A DNA stretch of 64,000 nucleotides from an uncultured Clostridia bacterium (lineage in GTDB: Bacteria > Bacillota > Clostridia > TANB77 > CAG-465): positions 62,001-126,000 of the forward strand of contig CAKOYF010000001.1 of the NCBI GenBank assembly GCA_934130595.1. Reading direction: 5' to 3'. The notes beneath the pieces were generated by a model that was not told the DNA's origin, searched no databases, and saw only the letters and a list, made by a program, of their open reading frames with translations. This document shows, one piece after another, positions 16,823-26,063 of this stretch; the first letter of the stretch is position 1; each line of letters starts with the position of its first letter. The position numbers and the translations under genes are program-made.

Positions 16823-18145
16823 CTATTCCTCCTTACTAACTATACTACTACTTGTTTTTACTGTCATAGAATTAATAGGTAATTCTTTTACAAATAGTGT
16901 TTGTGATGTTTCGTTTTTATTCATTACTGTATCTATATAAATTGTTATTTGATTGCTATTATAACTTACTTTTGCTCCAGACAAATCATAAAGTAGAATA
17001 TTGTCTTTTGTATCTGATGATTCAATTACTATTTCAAGCTTTGTTCTTACTCTATAATTTTCGCCATCAAAATATACACAAGGCATTTGAACTGTTGCTT
17101 TTCCATTTAGTTTTATATGATTTTGCTTAACATATTCAACATATTCATCTATCATATCTTCATCTAATTGCTCTAATACATATTTTTTTAGTTTTCTTTT
17201 TACTTGTTCTTTGGTTATTGTATTATAATCTACTGTTAAAATATAATTATAATAATTTTCGACATAACTTTTTATTTGACTATAATATTGTTTGTTATTA
17301 GGATAATACTCTATTGGAGATATAAACTTTTCATTATTTTCATTTTTAAGCTCTAATTCATATACATCTTTTTGAACACTTGCTAATGTATATGGGTACA
17401 TATCTGCATTAGTAGGTATTTTTTCTGAATTAATATTTATTTTTGAATTTCCTACTGTTATTGTATTGTATTTTTCAGCAAAATTTACTATTAATTCATT
17501 TAATTTACCTTTATATAATTTTCTTTTTCCATCAATTCTTTTAGTGTTTACTTCTATTACTCCCGAATTTAACAAATCATAAATTGCTAGTTGTTGATCT
17601 GTGTTATATGCATTTATATCTTTTACATCATAATTTGCTGAAGTATCTGGTTCTATATCTAATATTTTAGCTTTAATGTTATATAACCAAACTAATACTT
17701 CTTGATATTTAACTTTTTCGTCTGCATTAGAAGCGTTAACTTCTTCTCTTGTTACAATTCCTTGTTTTATTGCATATTCTACCCATATTGCATTTGAGTA
17801 TGTTTCCTGAGTTGGAAGTGCAATTCCATCTATAGTAGGAACATTGTATAAGCATGATAAAATCATTTTAATTGCTTCAGATTTTGTAACTTTATCTTTT
17901 GTATTGGCATCCCCATCATTATATACTTGTGAAAAGCCATATATATCCATCTTTTGTTCGTATTTTTTATACTTATTATAATTTATATTAGCTAAGGTGT
18001 AACCTAAATATATCATTACAGCTATAATTATTGCTAGAATAACAGATATTATTGTTACAACAATTCTATGTTTTTTATTACTCTCTTTAACTTTTTTCTG
18101 TTGTTCTTCTTGATTTTTGTATGACGGAACAAACCCTTCCTCCAT
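16823..18145 (-). CDS. Membrane-anchored protein with SLH-like segments
   Basis: This 440-residue protein has a hydrophilic Lys/Gln-rich N-terminus, one membrane segment (about residues 28-50) and a long outside part. Residues about 70-160 follow the pattern of an S-layer homology region: VTKSEAIKMILSCLYNV, then WVEYAIKQGIVTREE, then YQEVLVWLYNI. This is a weak match seen by eye, not a firm SLH call. It could hold the appendage to the wall. The ATG follows GGAGGTG. It is translationally coupled to the 924-residue protein downstream. Confidence 0.65.
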   Translation of the reverse strand: MEEGFVPSYKNQEEQQKKVKESNKKHRIVVTIISVILAIIIAVMIYLGYTLANINYNKYKKYEQKMDIYGFSQVYNDGDANTKDKVTKSEAIKMILSCLYNVPTIDGIALPTQETYSNAIWVEYAIKQGIVTREEVNASNADEKVKYQEVLVWLYNIKAKILDIEPDTSANYDVKDINAYNTDQQLAIYDLLNSGVIEVNTKRIDGKRKLYKGKLNELIVNFAEKYNTITVGNSKININSEKIPTNADMYPYTLASVQKDVYELELKNENNEKFISPIEYYPNNKQYYSQIKSYVENYYNYILTVDYNTITKEQVKRKLKKYVLEQLDEDMIDEYVEYVKQNHIKLNGKATVQMPCVYFDGENYRVRTKLEIVIESSDTKDNILLYDLSGAKVSYNSNQITIYIDTVMNKNETSQTLFVKELPINSMTVKTSSSIVSKEE

Positions 18146-18177
18146 TTAGATCACACCTCCTCTTTTTTTATTATACA

Positions 18178-19356
18178 CTATGGATTACAAATTGGACAAG
18201 GATAAAATCCTGTAAATGTTGTCTTAACACCATTTAGCGTACCTGTTGTTACAGATGTAGCCGCTTCTTGTCTAGATGTAACATATCTAGGTGACATATT
18301 CTTTATCTCACTTAGTTTATATTCTGGACAATTTATATCCTTATGATAAAGATTCATTTTTATTTGTGAATCTTTATTCGGTACTGTAAAGTAATATCTA
18401 GTTTTATTTTCTAATGTAGCTGTTCCAAAAGCTTTCGTATTTAGATATTTATTACCTACAGAAATACCTTGTACAAAAGCAATTATTCCTACACCATCTA
18501 CCATGTTATATAGTTCATCTTCTGTTGTTGCTGGAAAAGAAAAAGAATATACCACTCCAGCTTGTCTAGCATATAGATTATTTTCATTAACAGCATAAGA
18601 CATCTCATTAGATACTACTTCTGCTATTATTGATGACCTTGTATCTTTCAAATGTGTTACTATTTGTGATTTTAAACTTTGTTTTACCTCACTATCTACA
18701 ACACCTGCTACTAATTCATCATTATTATTTGAATCTCCTAAATAAAAACTTTGAGCTTCTATATCTTCATCATATAAGTAATTGTATCCTCTATGTGTTA
18801 CTCTATCGTCCATAGTAAACTCAATAGTATGAATTGATACAACATTAGAAGTTTCTGTACCAGGTACCATCTTATACTCTCCATTTGATCTTACAATTGA
18901 ATATGTATATGTAAAATATCTTTTAGGTTTTAAAACTCTTTGAACTGAACTTGTACCATCACTAGCATTTACTGTTTCGTTTTTAGATACTCGTACACCA
19001 TCATATTCAACTACGGCAACAGCAGGAACAAAAAGGTTAAAATATGATTCTGCTGTTTCATTACCTTCTATTCCTAATGTATTATACATAGCATTAAAGA
19101 AAGAATCTACTCCAACTTTTGCATTTACGTTTATCTTTTTATTGTTTGAATCTGAATATCCATAGTCTATGCTCTTATCTTGGCTTTCTACTTGTTTCAT
19201 TTCATATGCTGCATCTTCTAGAGCTGAATCTATAACTCTTTGATAATACATTTCCATTTCTTCAGCTTTTATTGTAAATGTAACATTGATATATAACACT
19301 AACATAAACGGTAATATTATTGCTATAAAAACTAAAGCAAAATCTGTTATTTTCAC
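18178..19356 (-). CDS. Membrane-anchored extracytoplasmic protein of the appendage operon
   Basis: This 392-residue protein has an N-terminal hydrophobic helix (about residues 5-27) with few charges before it, then a helical stretch (EEMEMYYQRVIDSALEDAA) and a large outer domain ending in a CPICNP motif. The layout of one TM helix with an amphipathic helix directly behind it is like that of TadE/TadG minor pilins, but I cannot show homology. Three cysteines near the C-terminus (one in CPEYKL, two in CPICNP) could form a disulphide or bind metal. It starts at GTG with GGAGGTG upstream. The gap to the previous gene is 11 bases. Confidence 0.65.
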   Translation of the reverse strand: MKITDFALVFIAIILPFMLVLYINVTFTIKAEEMEMYYQRVIDSALEDAAYEMKQVESQDKSIDYGYSDSNNKKINVNAKVGVDSFFNAMYNTLGIEGNETAESYFNLFVPAVAVVEYDGVRVSKNETVNASDGTSSVQRVLKPKRYFTYTYSIVRSNGEYKMVPGTETSNVVSIHTIEFTMDDRVTHRGYNYLYDEDIEAQSFYLGDSNNNDELVAGVVDSEVKQSLKSQIVTHLKDTRSSIIAEVVSNEMSYAVNENNLYARQAGVVYSFSFPATTEDELYNMVDGVGIIAFVQGISVGNKYLNTKAFGTATLENKTRYYFTVPNKDSQIKMNLYHKDINCPEYKLSEIKNMSPRYVTSRQEAATSVTTGTLNGVKTTFTGFYPCPICNP

Positions 19357-19367
19357 CTTTTCACCTC

Positions 19368-20372
19368 CTATATCTCTGGTATAGTAATTGAACTATTTAT
19401 TTTTATTACTATTTCTTGTGAACTTGCACTTGCATTTTTAGAGAATTTTCCTTGAATAACATTAGCTGGTAAGAAACATTTAAAATTATTGTATTCATTA
19501 TTTAAGAAATATGTCTTACTCTTAGTGTCATCTAATGTAAATTTAACTATATATTCTCCCTCACCACTTTCTTCAATTGAAGAAGGAGATACAAAGCAAT
19601 TAGGTGCTGTTCCCACAAGTCTTATATTATCTCTTATTTTTCCTACAAGATTTGTATCGTCTGCATTTAATATTTGAACTTTGAATGTTAAAATTCTATC
19701 TTTAGCAACATCAAAACTATATTCTGGATTTCCATTTACATTTGGCTCATTTCCATCTTGTAAATTTATTTTAATCAATATATCACTTTGATATAATTGG
19801 CTTATTTCTGTGTTTTCCCAGTTGTTATTTTTAATAGTTGCTCCATAAGTAATGTTTATTTTTTCCTTACTTGCTCCTCCTACTATAACATTTAATAATG
19901 AAGAAGCCATTGTTGTATTAGTATTTTTTACTGTAACATAAAACTTATCTCCTACATCAAGGAAAAAAATATCATTTTTCAAACTATTGTCTTTGTCTAT
20001 TATATTACTTGTTTTTCCAGTCTCATCATTAAAAATATCCTTGTTATAATATGATTTATACTGTTCTACATAAGTTTCATTTCCTTCATCTGGATTAGTA
20101 TTTGAAGGATCTACTGTTAATACTTTCTTTTTAGCCTCAACTTGAATATCATATGAGTTTCCAGTTGTACCAAGTCTTTGTATAAATTTATCATACATAT
20201 CTTGGTCTATATAACCATTTTGCGCTACTTCATCTACAAACATTGTAACTGTTTTTAAAGTTAAGTTATATGACATATCATCTTGTCTTTCAAAATAGTT
20301 ATATAAAGGAAGAAGTACTAATAATATTACTAAAAATATTACAGCCACAATCATACTAAGTGTATCCTTCAT
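19368..20372 (-). CDS. Membrane-anchored minor-pilin-like protein, paralogue of the LamG protein
   Basis: This 334-residue protein starts with a membrane helix (about residues 7-26) followed by a Y-N-L-T-L-KTVTMFVDEVAQNGYI segment, a QRLGTTGNSYDIQVE motif and later a VKNTNTTMASSLLNVI stretch. All three appear in the same order in the first 240 residues of the protein at 21281-22852, so the two are paralogues. After this shared module, this protein has a beta-rich domain in place of LamG. It is probably exposed on the cell surface or is a minor subunit. The family has no name I recognise. Confidence 0.7.
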   Translation of the reverse strand: MKDTLSMIVAVIFLVILLVLLPLYNYFERQDDMSYNLTLKTVTMFVDEVAQNGYIDQDMYDKFIQRLGTTGNSYDIQVEAKKKVLTVDPSNTNPDEGNETYVEQYKSYYNKDIFNDETGKTSNIIDKDNSLKNDIFFLDVGDKFYVTVKNTNTTMASSLLNVIVGGASKEKINITYGATIKNNNWENTEISQLYQSDILIKINLQDGNEPNVNGNPEYSFDVAKDRILTFKVQILNADDTNLVGKIRDNIRLVGTAPNCFVSPSSIEESGEGEYIVKFTLDDTKSKTYFLNNEYNNFKCFLPANVIQGKFSKNASASSQEIVIKINSSITIPEI

Positions 20373-20387
20373 TTTATTCCTCCTTTT

Positions 20388-20852
20388 TTACCACTGCTCT
20401 TCAAGTTCTTCATCTGTAGCTTTTATTATATTTATATAAGTTGTATTTTCATTAGTGCTCTTATCTACAGTAAGTATATATTTATTATTCATACCAATCT
20501 TATTTATTGCCTCTTTATATGTTAAAGTTTTGCTATCTAACATAAGTGGTGTTTCATTTTTTGTTGATAAATTAATATTTACCACAACATCATTATTAAC
20601 AGTATCGTCTGAATATCTGTCTTTTTTTATATAATTATAATAATACGATAAAACTTCTTGTCCTGTTAAAATCAAGTGCCTATTTACTTCTCCTGTTACA
20701 GTTACTGCATCATTAGATTGCTGATGCATGTAATCATAAGCTTCATCTGTATAATTCATCAGCGATGAAAATAAGAAAATAGTTAAAGATAAAGCTATAA
20801 CAAAAATCATAGTATATATACCAATGTAAATAGCCTCATTTGCATTTTCCAT
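20388..20852 (-). CDS. Pilin-like protein 4 of the appendage operon
   Basis: This 154-residue protein has a short acidic head (MENANEA), one membrane helix (about residues 9-29), then an amphipathic helix and a small outer domain with LTGQEVLSYYYNYIKKD. The same pattern, an AI-x-IG start to the helix and a later G-x-x-V tract followed by tyrosines, is found in the three other pilin-like proteins of this operon. It lacks the glutamate at position 5 of the mature protein that type IV pilins use. The ATG follows GGAGGTGA. Confidence 0.65.
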   Translation of the reverse strand: MENANEAIYIGIYTMIFVIALSLTIFLFSSLMNYTDEAYDYMHQQSNDAVTVTGEVNRHLILTGQEVLSYYYNYIKKDRYSDDTVNNDVVVNINLSTKNETPLMLDSKTLTYKEAINKIGMNNKYILTVDKSTNENTTYINIIKATDEELEEQW

Positions 20853-20863
20853 ATTTTCACCTC

Positions 20864-21268
20864 CTATATTTTAGTAAAACTAATTTTTGTTTTCATTAAT
20901 CCATCATATTCAACTTCTTCAACTTTTGATTTATATTTGTCTTCATATTTTAAAATGCCATTATTATATTGGTCATTTAGATAATTTATTCCATTTTCAT
21001 CATTAACGCTAAATCCATTGTATTCAACTACAACTAAATTTTCTTTGTAATATTTATTTGCACAATTTATTACATCTAGTCCTGTAACCTCTGTGTTATC
21101 ATAAGAAGCATACTTTCCAAATCTAGCTGTTATAGATGTGTCTGTTGAGTTTACTTGTTTATATACTCCTTTCATTTGGGAAAATATAAACATTATTCCT
21201 GAAATTATAATAACTGTTACAAATATTCCAACGCCAAACATTAATGCTCTATTTGCTGATTCTCCCAA
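20864..21268 (-). CDS. Pilin-like protein 3 of the appendage operon
   Basis: This 134-residue protein has the operon's pilin-like pattern: a short head ending NRALMFGVG, one membrane helix (about residues 9-29), then an outer domain with VTGLDVINCANKYYKE. Initiation is at TTG, eight bases after AGGAGG. It lies between the LamG-domain gene and pilin-like gene 4 with gaps of 11-12 bases. Role as a structural subunit is inferred from size, topology and neighbours. Confidence 0.65.
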   Translation of the reverse strand: MGESANRALMFGVGIFVTVIIISGIMFIFSQMKGVYKQVNSTDTSITARFGKYASYDNTEVTGLDVINCANKYYKENLVVVEYNGFSVNDENGINYLNDQYNNGILKYEDKYKSKVEEVEYDGLMKTKISFTKI

Positions 21269-21280
21269 ATGTTTTTCCTC

Positions 21281-22852
21281 CTATTCTATTCCATATCTTT
21301 GTTGATCTATTTTAAAGTTTTCTTTTATTTCTTCTTCTGTTAAAGCTCTATCGTATATTCTTACACAATATATAGTTCCTTTAAATTGAGTATTAGCACC
21401 AGCGCCTGCAAGTGGACTTCCACCAATTACTAAGTTAGTGCCTGTTGCAGCATTTACCATTTCAGTATTAAATGGTATACCATCAACATTACCATTAATT
21501 CCTAATAATTGTGCACTAGTTTCATATGCAAATTTATCTCCACCTAAAGTTAAGTCCATCTTTCCTACAGATCCAGCTATTGAATATATTTTATTAGCTT
21601 GCATTATTGTACCATCTGAAACAACTGAAGATAAATTATTTCCTGTTTTATTTGTATAAACATCAAAAGATATTTTTCCTCTTTTTGAGACACTTGTAGA
21701 ATTTAATTGGTTAAATACTATTCCAGCGCCTCCATTATTTAAGCAACTTACTATAGATTGTTCTGAAGTGTCAGGATCTGTTACACTATCTAACTTCATT
21801 ACAACTTCTATAGTCATCTCTGAGAAATTAAATTCTTTTAATGATACATACTCTTTTCCTGTAAAATGTAATCCATTGTATATCCATCCAGATTCATCAT
21901 TAAAATCAAAACCAGATAATGTGGCATTATTTCCATTACCACTAAGATCTTTCCAAATATTAGCTGAATTTGAATGAACTGTTCCATCATTATACTCACC
22001 ATTTAATAGAACAACAAGTCCGTTTGTAATATATGAGTTAACTAAAGAACTTGTATTTTCAGAACCTGGTGTATTAGTGCTTTCGTTATAGTTTTGGTTA
22101 TCATCATTTACAGTCTTGTCTCTATATGTTTCAGCTTTTACAGTACCTCCGTAATTTACATATATTCTAGTATTATTTTGACTTGATGCTCCAAAAGTAA
22201 TTAAATTATATATTACACTTGCCATAGTTGTATTTTTATTTTTTACTATTACGCTAAACTCGTCGCCTTCATTCATTGTATATACTTGAGTGTTACTTTC
22301 TGGCATATATATACTTGTAATTGCAGGTAAATTTCTAAAATCAATACCTTTATATACATCTAGTGATGTTTTTACAGTAAGAGTTCTATCTGTTGAACTA
22401 ATTACATCTAATATTTGCTTCTCATTATATTTTTTTTCAGATAAGTCATAAGCTAGTACTAAATTATTATATGTTCCTGCATTTACTCCTTCATTTACAA
22501 CAATTTGGTTATTTTCATATTGTTCTTTATATAAATTATAATCAAATTTTGCTCTAATTGTAGATAAGTCATCTGTATATGAATATATAACAGGATTATA
22601 TTTTTTTGCTGTATGCTCCATATATACATCATAACTATTTTGAGTTACTGCTAGTTTTTTTATAAAATCACTGTACATTTCTGATGTTATATAGCCTTTA
22701 GCATTAACATTATCAACAAAATCAGTTGTTATTTTTAGTGCTAAGGCATAAGATATATCATCTTTTTTTTCATAAGCTATATATACTGGCAATATAAAAA
22801 GTATAACAACAGCTATTAGTACTGAAACTACTTTTTGTAAAATTCCATCCAT
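21281..22852 (-). CDS. Membrane-anchored LamG/concanavalin-like adhesin of the appendage operon
   Basis: This 523-residue protein has three parts: a membrane helix (about residues 7-26), a module shared with the protein at 19368-20372 up to about residue 240, and from about residue 285 a LamG-like jelly-roll domain (GLHFTGKEYVSL, FSEMTIEVVMKLDS, GTIYCVRIYDRALTEEEI). LamG domains bind glycans or proteins, so it is a candidate tip adhesin. The stop lies one base before the start region of the next gene, and it is placed among the pilin-like genes, which suggests it is assembled with them. Confidence 0.75.
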   Translation of the reverse strand: MDGILQKVVSVLIAVVILFILPVYIAYEKKDDISYALALKITTDFVDNVNAKGYITSEMYSDFIKKLAVTQNSYDVYMEHTAKKYNPVIYSYTDDLSTIRAKFDYNLYKEQYENNQIVVNEGVNAGTYNNLVLAYDLSEKKYNEKQILDVISSTDRTLTVKTSLDVYKGIDFRNLPAITSIYMPESNTQVYTMNEGDEFSVIVKNKNTTMASVIYNLITFGASSQNNTRIYVNYGGTVKAETYRDKTVNDDNQNYNESTNTPGSENTSSLVNSYITNGLVVLLNGEYNDGTVHSNSANIWKDLSGNGNNATLSGFDFNDESGWIYNGLHFTGKEYVSLKEFNFSEMTIEVVMKLDSVTDPDTSEQSIVSCLNNGGAGIVFNQLNSTSVSKRGKISFDVYTNKTGNNLSSVVSDGTIMQANKIYSIAGSVGKMDLTLGGDKFAYETSAQLLGINGNVDGIPFNTEMVNAATGTNLVIGGSPLAGAGANTQFKGTIYCVRIYDRALTEEEIKENFKIDQQRYGIE

Positions 22853-22853
22853 A

Positions 22854-23321
22854 TTATACCCCTCTTATTGTTATTACTTTAGATCCTAAATCAGTATCTA
22901 CATCTTCTACGCTAATTGTAAAATCCTGATTATCCATAATATATCTCAAAGCTCTATTATATGAGCTTTCTCTAATGTTCATTTCTTTTGAATCCATTAC
23001 AACTGAATCTAATATTTGAATATTTCCATTTTTATCTAAATACTTAATATTATATGCATTAACGCTAACATTAACGTTATCCTCATAATAATTAAAAAGA
23101 TTAATTACACTAGTTCCTTTAATGTAATTTCCAGTATTACTCATAAGAAGAGTAGATTCAATATCATGTCTATAGATATTTCCAAAGTTTTTACCTGAAC
23201 CAGCATTTTTTACTATATTTAAACTTGAATTAAAAAATATTATAATTGCTGATACAGTCATAACTCCAACTAATGTTGTAACACCTATCATTATTGCTTT
23301 TGATAGATTGTCCTCATCCAT
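22854..23321 (-). CDS. Pilin-like protein 2 of the appendage operon
   Basis: This 155-residue protein has a short acidic head (MDEDNLS), then KAIMIGV opening a membrane helix (about residues 9-31), then an outer domain with IKGTSVINLFNYYEDN. The KAIMIGV start is identical to that of pilin-like protein 1. AAAGGAGGAG precedes the ATG. It is separated from protein 1 by a 139-base gap containing a hairpin, the longest gap in the operon. Its outer domain differs enough from protein 1 that it is probably a minor subunit. Confidence 0.65.
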   Translation of the reverse strand: MDEDNLSKAIMIGVTTLVGVMTVSAIIIFFNSSLNIVKNAGSGKNFGNIYRHDIESTLLMSNTGNYIKGTSVINLFNYYEDNVNVSVNAYNIKYLDKNGNIQILDSVVMDSKEMNIRESSYNRALRYIMDNQDFTISVEDVDTDLGSKVITIRGV

Positions 23322-23406
23322 TCTACTCTCCTCCTTTCGTTATATAAACATATGTTAAAGCATATATTTTGATACACTCTAAAATATGTCTATATATAAT
23401 GTTCAA

Positions 23407-23432
23407 GGTATATAACTAAAAAATTATATACC
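23407..23432 (-). promoter_or_regulatory. Intra-operon hairpin after the first pilin-like gene
   Basis: A 9-bp stem GGTATATAA / TTATATACC lies in the gap after the first pilin-like gene. No T-run follows on the minus strand, so it looks like an mRNA-stabilising or processing hairpin, not a full terminator. Confidence 0.5.
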
Positions 23433-23460
23433 CTGAAATTATTCATAATTTATATATCTT

Positions 23461-23949
23461 TTATTTTTCTCTAGTAAATAATATTCCTAATACAACGTCT
23501 CCACTTGTGCTTTTAATAAGTTGTGCTTTATATCTGGCAGAAGCTGGTACATATGTAGAAGTGTTAGAGCTATCAGATAAAGTACTTACTTTAGCTTGTG
23601 CATGACTTGAATCATAGCTTAAAGCTTTGTCTATTGAAACTGTTCCGTTTCCTCTAACTTTTCCTAGTTCAAGTATATCTCCACCAACAATTGGTTGAAC
23701 TTCAAGGATCATACTTTGATCTGTATTATATAATTGAACTGTAGAAACAACTTTTGCTCCTGTAACTACAACATCATCATATTCTTGTGTTAGTTGTTGT
23801 TGTAGTGCATCAGATAAATTTGTAACTTTGTTTGTTGCATTGTTAATTAAGTTTATAGCTGGATTAACTATTAACATTACAGCAGCTATAATTAAAATTG
23901 TTACAAATAATCCAACACCTATCATTATTGCTTTTTGTGCATTATCCAT
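23461..23949 (-). CDS. Pilin-like protein 1, probable major subunit
   Basis: This 162-residue protein reads MDNAQKAIMIGVG, then a membrane helix to about residue 29, an Asn/Leu-rich amphipathic helix and an outer domain with VTGAKVVSTVQLYN. Its position as the first small gene after the TadBC-like gene is where Tad loci often place the structural pilin, and a stabilising-type hairpin directly follows it. It has no glycine-x-x-x-x-glutamate prepilin site, so processing by a standard prepilin peptidase is doubtful. GGAGGAATATAAATG gives the start. Confidence 0.68.
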   Translation of the reverse strand: MDNAQKAIMIGVGLFVTILIIAAVMLIVNPAINLINNATNKVTNLSDALQQQLTQEYDDVVVTGAKVVSTVQLYNTDQSMILEVQPIVGGDILELGKVRGNGTVSIDKALSYDSSHAQAKVSTLSDSSNTSTYVPASARYKAQLIKSTSGDVVLGILFTREK

Positions 23950-24004
23950 TTATATTCCTCCTTTACACAATTATATTAAAACATCTTCTTTCAGATGGTT
24001 TAAA

Positions 24005-26059
24005 CTAAAACGCCATTTGACTAAAATAATTTAACATTTGTAGTATACTTACTATTAATAGTGGTGCTACTAAATATCCACCTATTAGCAAGACCATAGG
24101 AGTAAATCCTAAAACCTGTCCTATAGAAGCTTTTCTTTTAACTAGATTTTCATTTGCATCTTTTCTCTTTTCATAGAAAAATGCTCTTTCTGTTTCTAAC
24201 TCATCAAAAGCTGCTTTTACAGGTATTCTTGTTACAGCAGATTCCAATTGTTCAATTATTCTCTGGAAATCTTTGTTTGGAACTGAATCTTTTAGCTCTT
24301 CAAGTGCTTCTTCAGCTCCTGCTTCATAGTTATTTAAGCATGTTGCTATTGGTTCTCTAAATGCGTATGAGAATCTACATAGCCACTCTAATATTGTCTG
24401 TACATCTACTCTATCAATGTGCATAAGCATTAAAATTATTGACTGAAATTGCATTATTTCATTTTCTTTATCCATTTTTCTTACACTATTTTTTATAGTT
24501 AAGATTAAATTTGGTATATGATATGCTATCACTGCAACACCTAATGCTATTAAAACATGCCAAAACTTAATATATGAATCATTTATTGTTGTTATTTTAT
24601 CATAAATTCTATCTACAGCATCAGTATCAACAGTTCCTGTAGATTTATCTGTTAGACTTTCAGCTAATTCTTCTTTAGATACATTTTTATTCTTGTATTT
24701 TTGAATATATCCTAAGTCAAATTTTGCTATTTCATCTGCTGCAGCTTGATCTTCTGTACTTAGTTTTCCAAGAGATAAGAACTCATTACTTAGTTTTGTA
24801 TAAGCTGCATTTTTAGTTATAATATTCATATTTAATATTAAAAATATTGTAAGTACAAAACCTATAAGTGCATAAGTTAATTTATTTACATATAGCCACT
24901 CTATGGTTAAATATGAATTTGTATCTTTTATTAAATTAACTTCTTTTTTATATTTAGCTGTATGTTGCCTTGTTTTAAAAGCATCTACAATGGTTCTTAC
25001 AAAATTTATTTTATATAATTTTTCTTGCCATTTTACTTTTGAAACTCTATCAAATTTTATTTCTTCTCCATCTTCTCTTAAAACTCTAAGTAAGATGTAT
25101 GACATAAATATTGATATTATAATTAATGATTGCATCACAAATCCTATACTACTACTATAAAAATTCGATAGTGCAGCAAAGTTATTTGTAGCCCATGATT
25201 CAATAGGTTTAATAAATATAAGTGGTATAACAGCTATTACTGTTAAACTTCTAAAAGTATTTTTTAATTTGTCTTGTTTTAATATTTCAAGATATATTTC
25301 ATTTAATATATTATTTAGATTTTTTAGGTAGATAGATGTATCTTCTATTTTTCTATCACCTAATTCATATGTTAAAAATGAAATTCCTGCAAATAATTTT
25401 AAGAATCTATTTGGAGCAGTATCATAATATCTTTCAAGCTCAACTTCTGGCTGATCAGATATTATTGCTTCTCTTATTCTTTTTAGTTGTGGAGCAATTT
25501 CTTTCTCACTCATTTCATCTATAGTATCAGATAATGCTTCATCAACCATTCCATGCTCATGAAAAGCATGTCTTAGTGTAGTAAACGCTTCTGGCATCTG
25601 TCTTAATATTTTATTTGAAACAGATGTAATTGTTATATCTGTAACTTTTTCTACGACAATAATAAGTCCTATCATTATTATTAATGTCATATATAAATCA
25701 TTTACTACATTTACAAATATTGCTAAAGCCACAAACATAACAATCAACGTCAAAGTCATTAGTCTACCTGTATTTCTTCTAAGTTCATACTCAGAATAAT
25801 CATTTGACATTTCATATTTTAGTCTTATTTTTTTAGCATAATATTTGATTAACGGCATTTTTACAAAAGTCATATACATTACTTGGTATAATTTATCAAA
25901 AGTCTCTTTAAAATTAACTTTATTTTTTACAACTAATGTATCTTTTGCTTGTAAAATTGAATTGTTACTATACCTTCTTTTTAATACAGCATAATAAATT
26001 AACAAACTTGCAAGGCCAATTACAGATACAACAACTAATGCAATTGCTATATTTGTCAC
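24005..26059 (-). CDS. TadB-TadC-like fused inner-membrane platform protein
   Basis: This 684-residue membrane protein appears to hold two type II secretion F-type domains in tandem. The first (about residues 150-330) contains MPEAFTTLRHAF and later paired hydrophobic helices. The second (about 535-680) contains MQFQSIILMLMHIDRVDVQTIL and ends in another helix pair. In Tad systems these are two separate proteins, TadB and TadC, which form the platform the ATPase acts on. Extra helices lie at the start and at about 395-415. It starts at GTG after GGAGGTGA and follows the ATPase gene by four bases. Confidence 0.78.
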   Translation of the reverse strand: MTNIAIALVVVSVIGLASLLIYYAVLKRRYSNNSILQAKDTLVVKNKVNFKETFDKLYQVMYMTFVKMPLIKYYAKKIRLKYEMSNDYSEYELRRNTGRLMTLTLIVMFVALAIFVNVVNDLYMTLIIMIGLIIVVEKVTDITITSVSNKILRQMPEAFTTLRHAFHEHGMVDEALSDTIDEMSEKEIAPQLKRIREAIISDQPEVELERYYDTAPNRFLKLFAGISFLTYELGDRKIEDTSIYLKNLNNILNEIYLEILKQDKLKNTFRSLTVIAVIPLIFIKPIESWATNNFAALSNFYSSSIGFVMQSLIIISIFMSYILLRVLREDGEEIKFDRVSKVKWQEKLYKINFVRTIVDAFKTRQHTAKYKKEVNLIKDTNSYLTIEWLYVNKLTYALIGFVLTIFLILNMNIITKNAAYTKLSNEFLSLGKLSTEDQAAADEIAKFDLGYIQKYKNKNVSKEELAESLTDKSTGTVDTDAVDRIYDKITTINDSYIKFWHVLIALGVAVIAYHIPNLILTIKNSVRKMDKENEIMQFQSIILMLMHIDRVDVQTILEWLCRFSYAFREPIATCLNNYEAGAEEALEELKDSVPNKDFQRIIEQLESAVTRIPVKAAFDELETERAFFYEKRKDANENLVKRKASIGQVLGFTPMVLLIGGYLVAPLLIVSILQMLNYFSQMAF

Positions 26060-26063
26060 TTTA

